This document shows positions 8,244-16,115 of a stretch of 64,000 nt of DNA, in pieces; position 1 is the first letter of the stretch; each line of letters starts with the position of its first letter. A program made the translations under genes and the position numbers. Where the stretch lies: contig NZ_FRAC01000014.1 of the NCBI RefSeq assembly GCF_900142215.1, positions 124,001 to 188,000 on the forward strand, given 5' to 3'. Source of the DNA: Anaerocolumna jejuensis DSM 15929 (GTDB lineage: Bacteria > Bacillota > Clostridia > Lachnospirales > Lachnospiraceae). Under the pieces are notes generated by a model, which did no database searches, was not told the DNA's origin, and saw only the letters and a program-made list of their open reading frames with translations.

Positions 8244-9323
8244 TTAATCAAAATAAACTGTCTTTCCGGTTCTTCCGGCTTCGTAAATAGCTTCCAGAAC
8301 CTGTGTAACCACAAGTGCCTGTTCGGGTTTAACCACCAGGGCTTCCCCTTTAGTAATCGCATTGTAGAAAGTCCTTTGTTCAATATCGGAATCTTTCTCG
8401 GATACGCCGTCATAGAAAGCGACTCCGCCGGAGGCCAGATCCGGTTTCTCTACACACTGCTTGTTGTACTGCACTCTATTAATTCTTAAGCCATCCTTCA
8501 TATCAGCACCGGCTTTTGTTCCGCAAAGGCTTACTTTAGCCTCATCCACCTCCAGGGTGTTTAATGCCCAGGAAGCTTCCAGATGGATGGTTGCGCCATT
8601 CTTCATCTTAATGAAGCCGAAAGCAGAATCCTCAACCGTAAAGATTTCCGGGTCCCAATCCCCCCAGGCATTGCCCTGCTCTTTCTGGTCTGCCAGCTTA
8701 CGGTATACAGAACCGGTTACGGATTCTACTTCATAGTTATTCATCATCCAGAGAGTTAAATCCAATGCATGGGTTCCGATATCAATTAAGGGACCTCCGC
8801 CCTGCTCTTCCTCGTTCAGGAAAACACCCCAGGTAGGTACTGCTCTTCTTCTGACAGCATGGGCTCTTGCATAGTAAATTTCGCCAAGGTCATCATTTTC
8901 GCAGGCTCTCTTAAGGTAAGTGGAATCTCCACGGTATCTGTTCTGATAGCCAATGGTTAGAATCTTGCCGGTTTTCTTGGCGGTCTCTACCATTTTCCTG
9001 GCATCGGCATAGGTCTTTGCCATGGGCTTTTCACACATCACGTGCTTGTCGGCTTCCATTGCATCAATGGAAATAAAGGCATGGGATTTATTTGGAGTTA
9101 ATACATATACTGCTGTAATATCCTTTTCCTTTAAGAGCTCCTTATAATCTGTAAATATCCTGGAGCTTTCCGTACCATACTCTTCTTTTGCTTTTTCTGC
9201 TTTTTCCTTCACCAAATCGCAGAAAGCAACAATCTCAAAATTACCGTTTTTCTTTATGGCAGGCAGGTGCTTTCCGTTCGCAATTCCACCGCAGCCGATA
9301 ATGCCAATCTTAACTTTCTCCAT
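8244..9323 (-). CDS. Gfo/Idh/MocA family NAD(P)-dependent oxidoreductase
   Basis: 359 residues. An N-terminal Rossmann fold opens with KIGIIGCGGIANGKHL (GxGGxA dinucleotide motif, about 5-20), followed by the family motif CEKPMAKT near residue 96 (conserved EKP lysine). The C-terminal alpha/beta domain includes DIGTHALDLTLWMM near residue 180, with the histidine typical of the active site. Family members oxidise or epimerise sugars, inositols or amino sugars; the substrate cannot be read from sequence. It is the last gene of a minus-strand set with a second paralogue, a TIM-barrel isomerase and an AraC regulator. The start is supported by GAGAGG. A LacI-type palindrome lies 35 bp upstream. 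Confidence 0.9.
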   Translation of the reverse strand: MEKVKIGIIGCGGIANGKHLPAIKKNGNFEIVAFCDLVKEKAEKAKEEYGTESSRIFTDYKELLKEKDITAVYVLTPNKSHAFISIDAMEADKHVMCEKPMAKTYADARKMVETAKKTGKILTIGYQNRYRGDSTYLKRACENDDLGEIYYARAHAVRRRAVPTWGVFLNEEEQGGGPLIDIGTHALDLTLWMMNNYEVESVTGSVYRKLADQKEQGNAWGDWDPEIFTVEDSAFGFIKMKNGATIHLEASWALNTLEVDEAKVSLCGTKAGADMKDGLRINRVQYNKQCVEKPDLASGGVAFYDGVSEKDSDIEQRTFYNAITKGEALVVKPEQALVVTQVLEAIYEAGRTGKTVYFD

Positions 9324-9357
9324 GATAAACCTCTCTTTTTGTAATTTATAAATACGT

Positions 9358-9369
9358 TAAACCGGTTTA
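9358..9369. promoter_or_regulatory. Palindromic operator-like site
   Basis: TAAACCGGTTTA is a perfect 12-bp palindrome with a central CpG, the usual style of LacI/GalR operators. It lies 35 bp upstream of the last oxidoreductase gene, between two genes of the set. The LacI-family regulator at 52785-53810 is far away and not necessarily its ligand. Confidence 0.4.
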
Positions 9370-9393
9370 CGGTTTTTCACCAAATAATTTTAC

Positions 9394-10449
9394 CTATTCA
9401 AAGTCAATGACCTGCTTCTTTTCAGCGGATTCAAAGAGTGCTTCCATCAGCCTCATAACTCTTGCCACCTCGGGAAGCTTAACAATAATCTCTTCCTCAC
9501 CGCGAATGGTCTTCATTACATTGCGGTAGAAATCCCTGATATCACTTTTTACAACAGGCAGTTCTGCCTTAGCTATGGTATCCTCTCTTCTTGGTGCCAT
9601 GGTCTTTGTAAGTCCTGCTGCCGTTATTACCGGAACAACGTCTTTTTCATTCTGGCCCTTCGCACTTACGATTTCACCCTTAAGGCTCCAGTCCTCTATA
9701 ATTGCCGTACCATTGGAACCTAGCATATACCATCTCGGCAGGTTCACAAAATTGCTGGTTCCCACTTCCACGATAACCTCTGTGCCGTTTTCAAAGAGCA
9801 GGCTTGCCGTAAAGCCGTCATCCACCAGCTGATTGGTCACATAGGTCATTGTCGTATAAACCTTTTTCAGCTTGACGCCTTCCATCATAAGCAGAATCTG
9901 GTCCAGCAAATGAACTCCCCAGTCAAGTACCATACCGCCGCCATGTTCCTTTTCCTGTCTCCAGTCTCCCGGTATTCCTCTGGAACCGTGTACTCTGGAT
10001 TCAATACGGAATACTTCTCCCAGCCGGCTCTCCTTATAAATCTTCTTCATCGTAAGAAAATCTTCATCCCAGCGCCTGTTCTGGTGAACGGTAAAAAGCA
10101 TTCCCGTTTCCTTGGAAGCCTCTATCATTTCCTGTAAATCCGCAGAGCTTAAGGTTACAGGTTTTTCACTTACCACGTTCTTGCCTGCCTTCATGGCTGC
10201 TATGGCAAGGGGCTTATGGAGGTCATTGGGCGTTGCTATAAGGCATAATTCTACGGAATTATCTCCTAAGAGCTCCTCAAAGCTGTCATAAACCTTCACA
10301 TTCTTTTCTCTTGCATATTCCTGTCTTTCTTCCTTGATATCATAAATTCCTGCCAGCGTAAGCCCATCGATGGATTCTATTAAATTTCTGTGCCAGTCTC
10401 CCATTCCTCCAAGGCCTACAATAGCAATCTTCATATCCTGCTGTGACAT
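9394..10449 (-). CDS. Gfo/Idh/MocA family NAD(P)-dependent oxidoreductase
   Basis: 351 residues, a second member of the family in this cluster. It has a Rossmann motif IAIVGLGGMGDWH (about 8-20), SEKPVTLSS near residue 96 and LDWGVHLLDQILLM near residue 175. It is clearly divergent from the neighbouring copy, so two steps or two substrates are likely, as in oxidation-reduction schemes where paired dehydrogenases epimerise a sugar. The start is supported by GAGGAAGG. It lies 138 bp downstream of the isomerase gene and 70 bp upstream of the other dehydrogenase. The substrate is unknown. Confidence 0.9.
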   Translation of the reverse strand: MSQQDMKIAIVGLGGMGDWHRNLIESIDGLTLAGIYDIKEERQEYAREKNVKVYDSFEELLGDNSVELCLIATPNDLHKPLAIAAMKAGKNVVSEKPVTLSSADLQEMIEASKETGMLFTVHQNRRWDEDFLTMKKIYKESRLGEVFRIESRVHGSRGIPGDWRQEKEHGGGMVLDWGVHLLDQILLMMEGVKLKKVYTTMTYVTNQLVDDGFTASLLFENGTEVIVEVGTSNFVNLPRWYMLGSNGTAIIEDWSLKGEIVSAKGQNEKDVVPVITAAGLTKTMAPRREDTIAKAELPVVKSDIRDFYRNVMKTIRGEEEIIVKLPEVARVMRLMEALFESAEKKQVIDFE

Positions 10450-10587
10450 ATCCTTCCTCTTTCTGTAGAAGGGCTGCCGGTCACTGTCTGAAAGCAGCTT
10501 TCTTCAAGCCCTGCGCAGCTCTTTCCTTTCACTACCTTTTATGTTTTTCTTATTCTGCGGTTTTCACTATATTGCTACTACTGATTA

Positions 10588-11556
10588 TTAAGCCCAGAAC
10601 ATCTGTCCGCGTTCTTCATAGATCAAAACATTCTGTAAGAACTTAATTGCTTTATTTAAGCCTTCTGCCCCCGTCATAAGACTGTCTTCATGCTCAATGC
10701 TGATAGCATAGTCATAGCCTGCCAGTCTTAATTCGGAAATCATTGCCTTCCAGTATTCCTCTCCATGACCGTAGCCAACGGAACGGAATATCCAGGAGCG
10801 GTTGATTTCATCACCATAATGGGTGGTATCCAGAACTCCGTTTACATTGCAGTTAAGGCTGTCAATTTTGGTATCCTTTGCATGGAAATGGAAGATAGCT
10901 CCATGCTTTCCAAGCTCTCTGATGCAGACACTGGGGTCCATACCCTGCCAGATTAAATGGCTGGGATCGAAATTTGCTCCGATTTCAGGTCCTGCTGCTT
11001 CTCTTAAGCGAAGCAGTGTTTTGGTGTTATATACGCAAAATCCCGGATGAAGCTCCAGGGCAATTTTGATTCCATGTTCCCTTGCAAAGGCTGCTTTCTT
11101 TTTCCAATAGGGAATTAACACTTCATTCCACTGATATTCCAGTGCATGAAGGTAATCCTCCGGCCAGGAGCAGGTTACCCAGTTGGGTGTCTTGTCCTCA
11201 GGACTTCCTCCCGGACAGCCGGAAAAGGTATTTACAACAGGAACTCCTATTTTTTCTGCCAAAAGGATTGCATTGGTAAGGTCTTTATCAAAGCTGTCCG
11301 CAATTTCCTTTACCGGATGTACCATATTACCATGGGCACTGAGGGCACTTATCTGTAACTCATTTTTTGCTATGGTCTCCTTAAATTCTTTTAACTTCCC
11401 TTCGTCGTTCAAAAGAATCTCCGGGTCACAGTGTGCTTTACCGGGATGCCCGCCGCATCCGATTTCAATCATCTGAACTCCTCTTTCATGCAGGAATTCA
11501 CAGGCCTTTTCTAAAGGCATATCTCCCAATACTACTGATAATACTCCAAGTTTCAT
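10588..11556 (-). CDS. Sugar phosphate isomerase/epimerase (xylose-isomerase-like TIM barrel)
   Basis: 322 residues of the AP-endonuclease-2/xylose-isomerase-like TIM barrel superfamily (IolE/IolI, tagatose-epimerase-like). Metal-site motifs are visible: IALELHPGF (Glu, His), NFDPSHLIWQGMDP (Asp, His), FHFHAKDTK (His) and the final catalytic ISIEHED. Such enzymes isomerise or epimerise free sugars or keto-inositols using a divalent metal. Placement between an AraC regulator and two Gfo/Idh dehydrogenases points to a catabolic route for an unusual sugar or cyclitol. The start is supported by AGGAGG. Confidence 0.9.
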   Translation of the reverse strand: MKLGVLSVVLGDMPLEKACEFLHERGVQMIEIGCGGHPGKAHCDPEILLNDEGKLKEFKETIAKNELQISALSAHGNMVHPVKEIADSFDKDLTNAILLAEKIGVPVVNTFSGCPGGSPEDKTPNWVTCSWPEDYLHALEYQWNEVLIPYWKKKAAFAREHGIKIALELHPGFCVYNTKTLLRLREAAGPEIGANFDPSHLIWQGMDPSVCIRELGKHGAIFHFHAKDTKIDSLNCNVNGVLDTTHYGDEINRSWIFRSVGYGHGEEYWKAMISELRLAGYDYAISIEHEDSLMTGAEGLNKAIKFLQNVLIYEERGQMFWA

Positions 11557-11679
11557 ATGTTACCTCCTTCAATCATGCATTACATATTTCTACCTTTTTA
11601 TATCTCTTTTAACATCATATAATTTCTGATAAAAAATTGCTATAGATGTATTGCTGTTTAATCATATTATTTTGCTATT

Positions 11680-12495
11680 TCAAGCTCTGGAAGGTGGAAA
11701 ACCATAGTATTTGCGAAATAGCCTTCCAAAATTGTTATAATCGGAAAATCCTACCATGACCGCTACCTCCGATATGGAATTTTCCTTTTCCTTTATGAGC
11801 TCATAGGCTTTCTTAAGCCTTACCTCATTGATATAGTTAATAGGACTCTTCCCCATACTTTCTTTGAACAAATGACAGAAGCGGTATTCACTTAAGTGAA
11901 TCAAATCCGCCAGCTCCTTATTGGTTATTGTCTCGCTGTAATTCTCCTGGATATATTGCACCACCGTATTCAGGCGTCCAAGATTATGAAGGCGCAGGGT
12001 ATTTTCTCTGGGTGACAGGCTTTCTGTAACATAATTGCGGAACAGATAGGTAATAAGGTCATAGAGCATGCCCTTTATTGCAAGCCTGTAGCCATGCTTT
12101 CTCTCCACATCTTCCTTATAAATAGACAGGAGAATATCCCTTATTTTCTCATCATTTTCAATCAGACTTTGAAATATTACGTTGTAATCTGCGATTTCCT
12201 TTGAAAAGGAGCTCATTTCAAATATGATAACAAGGGTGTTAAATACATCTCCCTCACTGATGCCCTCATGAAGCACATTGCTGTTAAAGATTACAAGGCT
12301 TCCTTCCTTTACTGCTATGTTTTTTCTGTCGCAGATAAAGGCTCCCTTTCCCTTTAATACATAATTAAGCTCCAGGTGCTCATGCCAGTGGGGCGGAAAA
12401 TAAACGCCGGGTTTGCGTACCCGGCTCTCAAACATCTGCACCGGGAATTCTTCGTCCTTTATAATCTTCTTTTCATATAAGCTTAAGTCACGCAT
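11680..12495 (-). CDS. AraC-family transcriptional regulator
   Basis: 271 residues. The N-terminal cupin domain shows FPPHWHEHLELNYVLKG (about 33-49) and a second SLVIFNSNVLHEG strand motif, the usual sugar-sensing beta-barrel. The C-terminal 100 residues contain two helix-turn-helix motifs: NKELADLIHLSEYRFCHLFK and SISEVAVMVGFSDYNNFGRLFR. It is the most upstream gene of the sugar set, 123 bp before the isomerase, so it probably activates that set. The start has AGGTAGG upstream. The inducer is unknown. Confidence 0.92.
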   Translation of the reverse strand: MRDLSLYEKKIIKDEEFPVQMFESRVRKPGVYFPPHWHEHLELNYVLKGKGAFICDRKNIAVKEGSLVIFNSNVLHEGISEGDVFNTLVIIFEMSSFSKEIADYNVIFQSLIENDEKIRDILLSIYKEDVERKHGYRLAIKGMLYDLITYLFRNYVTESLSPRENTLRLHNLGRLNTVVQYIQENYSETITNKELADLIHLSEYRFCHLFKESMGKSPINYINEVRLKKAYELIKEKENSISEVAVMVGFSDYNNFGRLFRKYYGFPPSRA

Positions 12496-12693
12496 GTCCT
12501 ACCTCATTCTTTCATACGGTTAAGTTATTTATTTTATTATAATATATAGAAAAAATAATTGTAAAGCCCATCCTTCAAAGAGATTGACTTTTTATCTCAA
12601 CTCGATTGGCTGGTAGAATGCTCCTAATGGGATGCCTTTATAAACGAAAATTTCTTGCTCCATATGCTGATTTATGTTAAGAAAAGAAAGTTA

Positions 12694-12722
12694 TTGACAA
12701 AAAAAGGGACAGATAGTAACAT
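12694..12722 (+). promoter_or_regulatory. Sigma-A promoter of the secreted Ig-like gene pair
   Basis: TTGACA (12694-12699), a 17-bp spacer and TAACAT (12717-12722). The region 12496-12800 otherwise holds nothing recognisable. The predicted leader is about 70 nt. Confidence 0.55.
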
Positions 12723-12800
12723 TATTTGGAAGACTATATCTGAATGTATATGTTTTGCAGTAATTTCTATACGAATATAAACAAAATAAAGAGGTGGGGT

Positions 12801-13739
12801 ATGAAAAGAGCAAAAAGATTATTGATACAGATACTGGTATTAGTTTTACTTCTGTGCAATTATCCGGCACTGGAAGTAAAAGCAATCAATACATTGGATG
12901 AATTGTTTTATGTGGGCCAGCATTACAACTATACTTTTTTAAGAATTGGGAGGATTATCAAAGCAGACAGCAGTAATAAAAAGGTGGCAATACTTTCCGA
13001 TGTATCTACTGGTGATATCGATTTAGTAGCAAAAGCACCGGGAAAGTCTACAATAACGATAAAAGGTGAGGCCTATACCTATACAATTAATTTGACCGTA
13101 AAGAAAATGGATGTGACAGCAAAGTTCTATAAAAGACTTCCTGGCGGAAATTATATAATAAAAGTTACCAACAATACGAAAGGCTTTTTCCAAAGAGTTT
13201 ACTTCACGGCAGTTTTCAGATCCTCTGACGGTGAATTTATGGATTATGACTCTGAAAGGGTAATAGCCATGGAGCTAATTCCCGGAAAGACCTATTATAC
13301 AATATACAAACCACTGAATGATTGCGATTTTGATTTGTCAAAGAGTACTTTGGAAGTAAATAATTTTGATACCGAATTATTATTTACAGGTATTAAATAT
13401 ACAGATTACAGCGCGAAAATAAAGCTGACTGATTTAAACAAAGGAGTAATAGATTCCTCTGATAGTAAGATCACTGTTGAAGTTAAAAATAATTCTGCAA
13501 AGGCAGTCACAGCTTTTGTCCAAGTCTGCTGGTATAATGAAAATGGGGATATGGTTTATGCAGATTATTATAGCAAAAATTTGAAACAAAAAGGGACGGG
13601 TAAGGTTACTATCGATACACCGGATAAGAACTATGGCGCAGTAAGCTATAGTATAGCCGGCTATGCATATAATGTATACAGACCCACACTCCAAGATATG
13701 CCAATTGATATTCCAATAATACATACAAACGGCAAGTAG
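12801..13739 (+). CDS. Secreted protein with Ig-like (BIG2-type) domain
   Basis: 312 residues from the ATG preceded by AAAGAGGTGGGG. A cleavable signal peptide is visible (KRAKRLLIQILVLVLLL ... LEVKA). Residues of about 35-95 resemble a bacterial Ig-like repeat (SSNKKVAILSD ... VAKAPGKSTITIKGEAYT). The remainder is beta-rich with two related segments (about 100-200 and 210-300), likely further Ig/FN3-like folds. No catalytic motif was seen. A similar secreted gene follows 31 bp downstream, so both are probably cotranscribed and act outside the cell. Confidence 0.75.
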   Translation: MKRAKRLLIQILVLVLLLCNYPALEVKAINTLDELFYVGQHYNYTFLRIGRIIKADSSNKKVAILSDVSTGDIDLVAKAPGKSTITIKGEAYTYTINLTVKKMDVTAKFYKRLPGGNYIIKVTNNTKGFFQRVYFTAVFRSSDGEFMDYDSERVIAMELIPGKTYYTIYKPLNDCDFDLSKSTLEVNNFDTELLFTGIKYTDYSAKIKLTDLNKGVIDSSDSKITVEVKNNSAKAVTAFVQVCWYNENGDMVYADYYSKNLKQKGTGKVTIDTPDKNYGAVSYSIAGYAYNVYRPTLQDMPIDIPIIHTNGK

Positions 13740-13770
13740 GCCAAGATGACTCTCAAAGGGGGATTAATTT

Positions 13771-15336
13771 ATGAAAAAAAGCCAAAAGAAGGGAACCAGG
13801 CTTCATTATAACTATTTCTTTGTAATGAGCATGATTTTTATTGCACTTATTGTTGTATCTGCCAGGAAAGTGCAGGCAACCGAAAATGATGTGATAGTTT
13901 TAGATCAATATCACTCAACAGCAGATTATAGATATCAGAATCAAGGATTAGGTGAATATTTTTACGATATCTACCCCAATCCCTATAACTTGGACTATAA
14001 AAAATTTATGAAATTTACCTATGTAATTTCAGATGACAGTGTATTTGGCCTAAAAGCAAATACGAACTCCCAGGCAGCTTCATTATTACTGGCTGATGCC
14101 TCCGGAAATGCCCGCTCGATTTTGCCTTACAACATTTCAGTGTATGCATTAGGTCCCGGAACCGCTACACTAAAGGTATATGACGGAAAGAAACTTGTTG
14201 ATACATTTAATATTATCGTACTTGCTGATAATATTTACTCCCCCAGCAGTTACGTCGATATGACGGAAGATAGTAAGGGGAATTGTATTTCTTATACGGA
14301 TACCAAAACAGCTAAAATTACAGCTGCAGATATTAAAAAGGAAAATGATCTGATTAAGAAATTTATAAAAATAGCGGCAGATCCGAAAAATACGACAACA
14401 AGCCAGCGTATCCATGCGGCATTAAATGCTGTCATCAACCATGGCAGTACACAGATTTTTGATAAGAACTATAAGGAATTAAATTATCTTTCATGGAAAA
14501 AAGGCATTACTCTGGAAGGTAAATATCGAACGGCGCATTCGATGCTGATTGAAAAACAATCTCTTTCTTTGGGTTTTGCAATTGTTAATAAAGCTGTTTT
14601 GAATAATCTTGGTTTTAATTGTACAATTGAACAGCCGGATGGCGGTCAGATAAAATATGGCTGTGATGTATGGAATTCTGTGGAGTTAAATCAGTATGTC
14701 AGCAATTCTGATCAAGACGAAACAGCAGAAGATAATGCAGGTATAAAGTATGCGGGTTATATTGATTTTGGTGCAGCCGCCAAATTGCTGTCCGACGATG
14801 ATTTTAGCAGAACAGATGCCGATCTCATATATCGTAAAGGGCACTTGCCAGCATGGATAGTCGGTGAGGATACACAGCAGCAGGTGATCAGAGTTGGAGA
14901 TACTCAAAAACTATCGGCATGTGATTTAAACAATAATATTTATTCTTCCGATACTTCTGTGGTAACAGTCCAAGATGGCAGCATAACAGGCGTAAATCCG
15001 GGAGTAGCTGTCGTTTACCGTTATAACGATACCTATTGCGATGTGTTTTATGTGCTGGTGAAGAAAAAGGGCTCTGTTAAAACTATAAATTCCAAGATAT
15101 ATACAAAAGCGACGAAAGAATATTTTAAGTCCTCTGACTATGCTCCCTATATAAGAGGCGGCCAGTCAGATTTATATCAAAGGAAGGATTGGGAGGCATT
15201 AAGGCCCTTTTACCTTGAGCAGATATTTGGTAATGGTTCGAAGCTGACAACAAAATATTCGAAGGGTAAAATTGAATGTTATCTTACTACTGAAAATGAA
15301 TCAACCCTGATATACACTGCTGGATCAGGGGATTAA
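13771..15336 (+). CDS. Secreted Ig-like protein with degenerate transglutaminase-like domain
   Basis: 521 residues with an N-terminal signal or anchor segment (about 13-37, ending VQATEN). An Ig-like stretch around 120-150 (YALGPGTATLKVYDGKKLVD) and another around 370-430 (SSDTSVVTVQDGSITGVNPG) flank a domain at about 190-340 laid out like a transglutaminase core. Where active enzymes have CxG[YF]A this protein has SLGFA (Ser266); where they have HAWN it has DVWN (Asp299). The third acid (YIDF, Asp332) is kept. A catalytically dead, binding role is inferred. The SD gggg precedes the ATG. Confidence 0.75.
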   Translation: MKKSQKKGTRLHYNYFFVMSMIFIALIVVSARKVQATENDVIVLDQYHSTADYRYQNQGLGEYFYDIYPNPYNLDYKKFMKFTYVISDDSVFGLKANTNSQAASLLLADASGNARSILPYNISVYALGPGTATLKVYDGKKLVDTFNIIVLADNIYSPSSYVDMTEDSKGNCISYTDTKTAKITAADIKKENDLIKKFIKIAADPKNTTTSQRIHAALNAVINHGSTQIFDKNYKELNYLSWKKGITLEGKYRTAHSMLIEKQSLSLGFAIVNKAVLNNLGFNCTIEQPDGGQIKYGCDVWNSVELNQYVSNSDQDETAEDNAGIKYAGYIDFGAAAKLLSDDDFSRTDADLIYRKGHLPAWIVGEDTQQQVIRVGDTQKLSACDLNNNIYSSDTSVVTVQDGSITGVNPGVAVVYRYNDTYCDVFYVLVKKKGSVKTINSKIYTKATKEYFKSSDYAPYIRGGQSDLYQRKDWEALRPFYLEQIFGNGSKLTTKYSKGKIECYLTTENESTLIYTAGSGD

Positions 15337-15412
15337 TAATTCCGGAATTCAAACATTCTTTCTGTCTGAAAGCAAATGTTATAAAATTTAAACTATTAAA
15401 AATTTCTTTGAT

Positions 15413-15474
15413 AAAAGCCATATATAAATAAGATAACCGGCATCAGCCATCCTTCTTTTATATATATGGCTTTT
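15413..15474 (+). terminator. Terminator after the Ig-like gene pair
   Basis: aaaagccatatataa (15413-15427) pairs with ttatatatatggctttt (15458-15474), ending in a T-run. Confidence 0.7.
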
Positions 15475-15544
15475 TAACTTATATTTTATATAAATGTCTT
15501 TTTAAGTTTTTTATTAATACTTGCTATATCCTGCTGCTTTTTTC

Positions 15545-15976
15545 TCATTTTTTATTTACGGCATTCCTGCTAAAATACAAATCCCCGATTTTTTCCATCT
15601 CTTCTGCTTCCAGTTTAAGAGTAGGCGAATTAAGGTCCGAAGTATCTCTATTTTCTACAATTAGTACCATTCCCTCTTTGTCCAGGGTATGTGTATGCCA
15701 AACTCCTCTTTTTACATTATATAATTTCATTGGTTCCATAGCTACCCCATCCATATTATTGATGGCCTCTCCGGTTCCTCCGGTAAAAAGAGTACAGTTT
15801 CCGGCAAGCAGTACAAATACTTCATCAGATTCATTATGCTTTTGCATGGTCTTTAAATTCGGAACCTCCAGTTCCTCACAGTACCGGAGAATTGCCACTC
15901 TCCAGCTCATATAATCAATAACCGGCTTATATCCTTCTCCCTCATAGGAGGTAATATCAATATATTGTTTCTCCAT
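15545..15976 (-). CDS. Cupin-fold protein
   Basis: About 143 residues from the ATG following AAAGGTGA; a GTG 12 bp further upstream is less well spaced. Cupin motif 1 is degenerate (NLKTMQKHNESDEVFVLLAG, with His and Glu), followed by a GVWHTHTL motif 2, so one metal site is plausible. Small cupins of this kind include sugar isomerases, ureidoglycolate-lyase-like proteins and binding proteins; the function cannot be assigned. It is a single minus-strand gene just downstream of the GH94 phosphorylase. Confidence 0.75.
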   Translation of the reverse strand: MEKQYIDITSYEGEGYKPVIDYMSWRVAILRYCEELEVPNLKTMQKHNESDEVFVLLAGNCTLFTGGTGEAINNMDGVAMEPMKLYNVKRGVWHTHTLDKEGMVLIVENRDTSDLNSPTLKLEAEEMEKIGDLYFSRNAVNKK

Positions 15977-16115
15977 GTGCCCTGTCACCTTTCCTCATTT
16001 ATAATGTTTTGCCGTATCCGGTGAATCCTTCCACCAGATTTCAATTTCCTAATTCCTGTATATTGAAATTCCTATTGGCAATTACTTTACGGCAAATTAT
16101 TTTTTAACTTGTATT

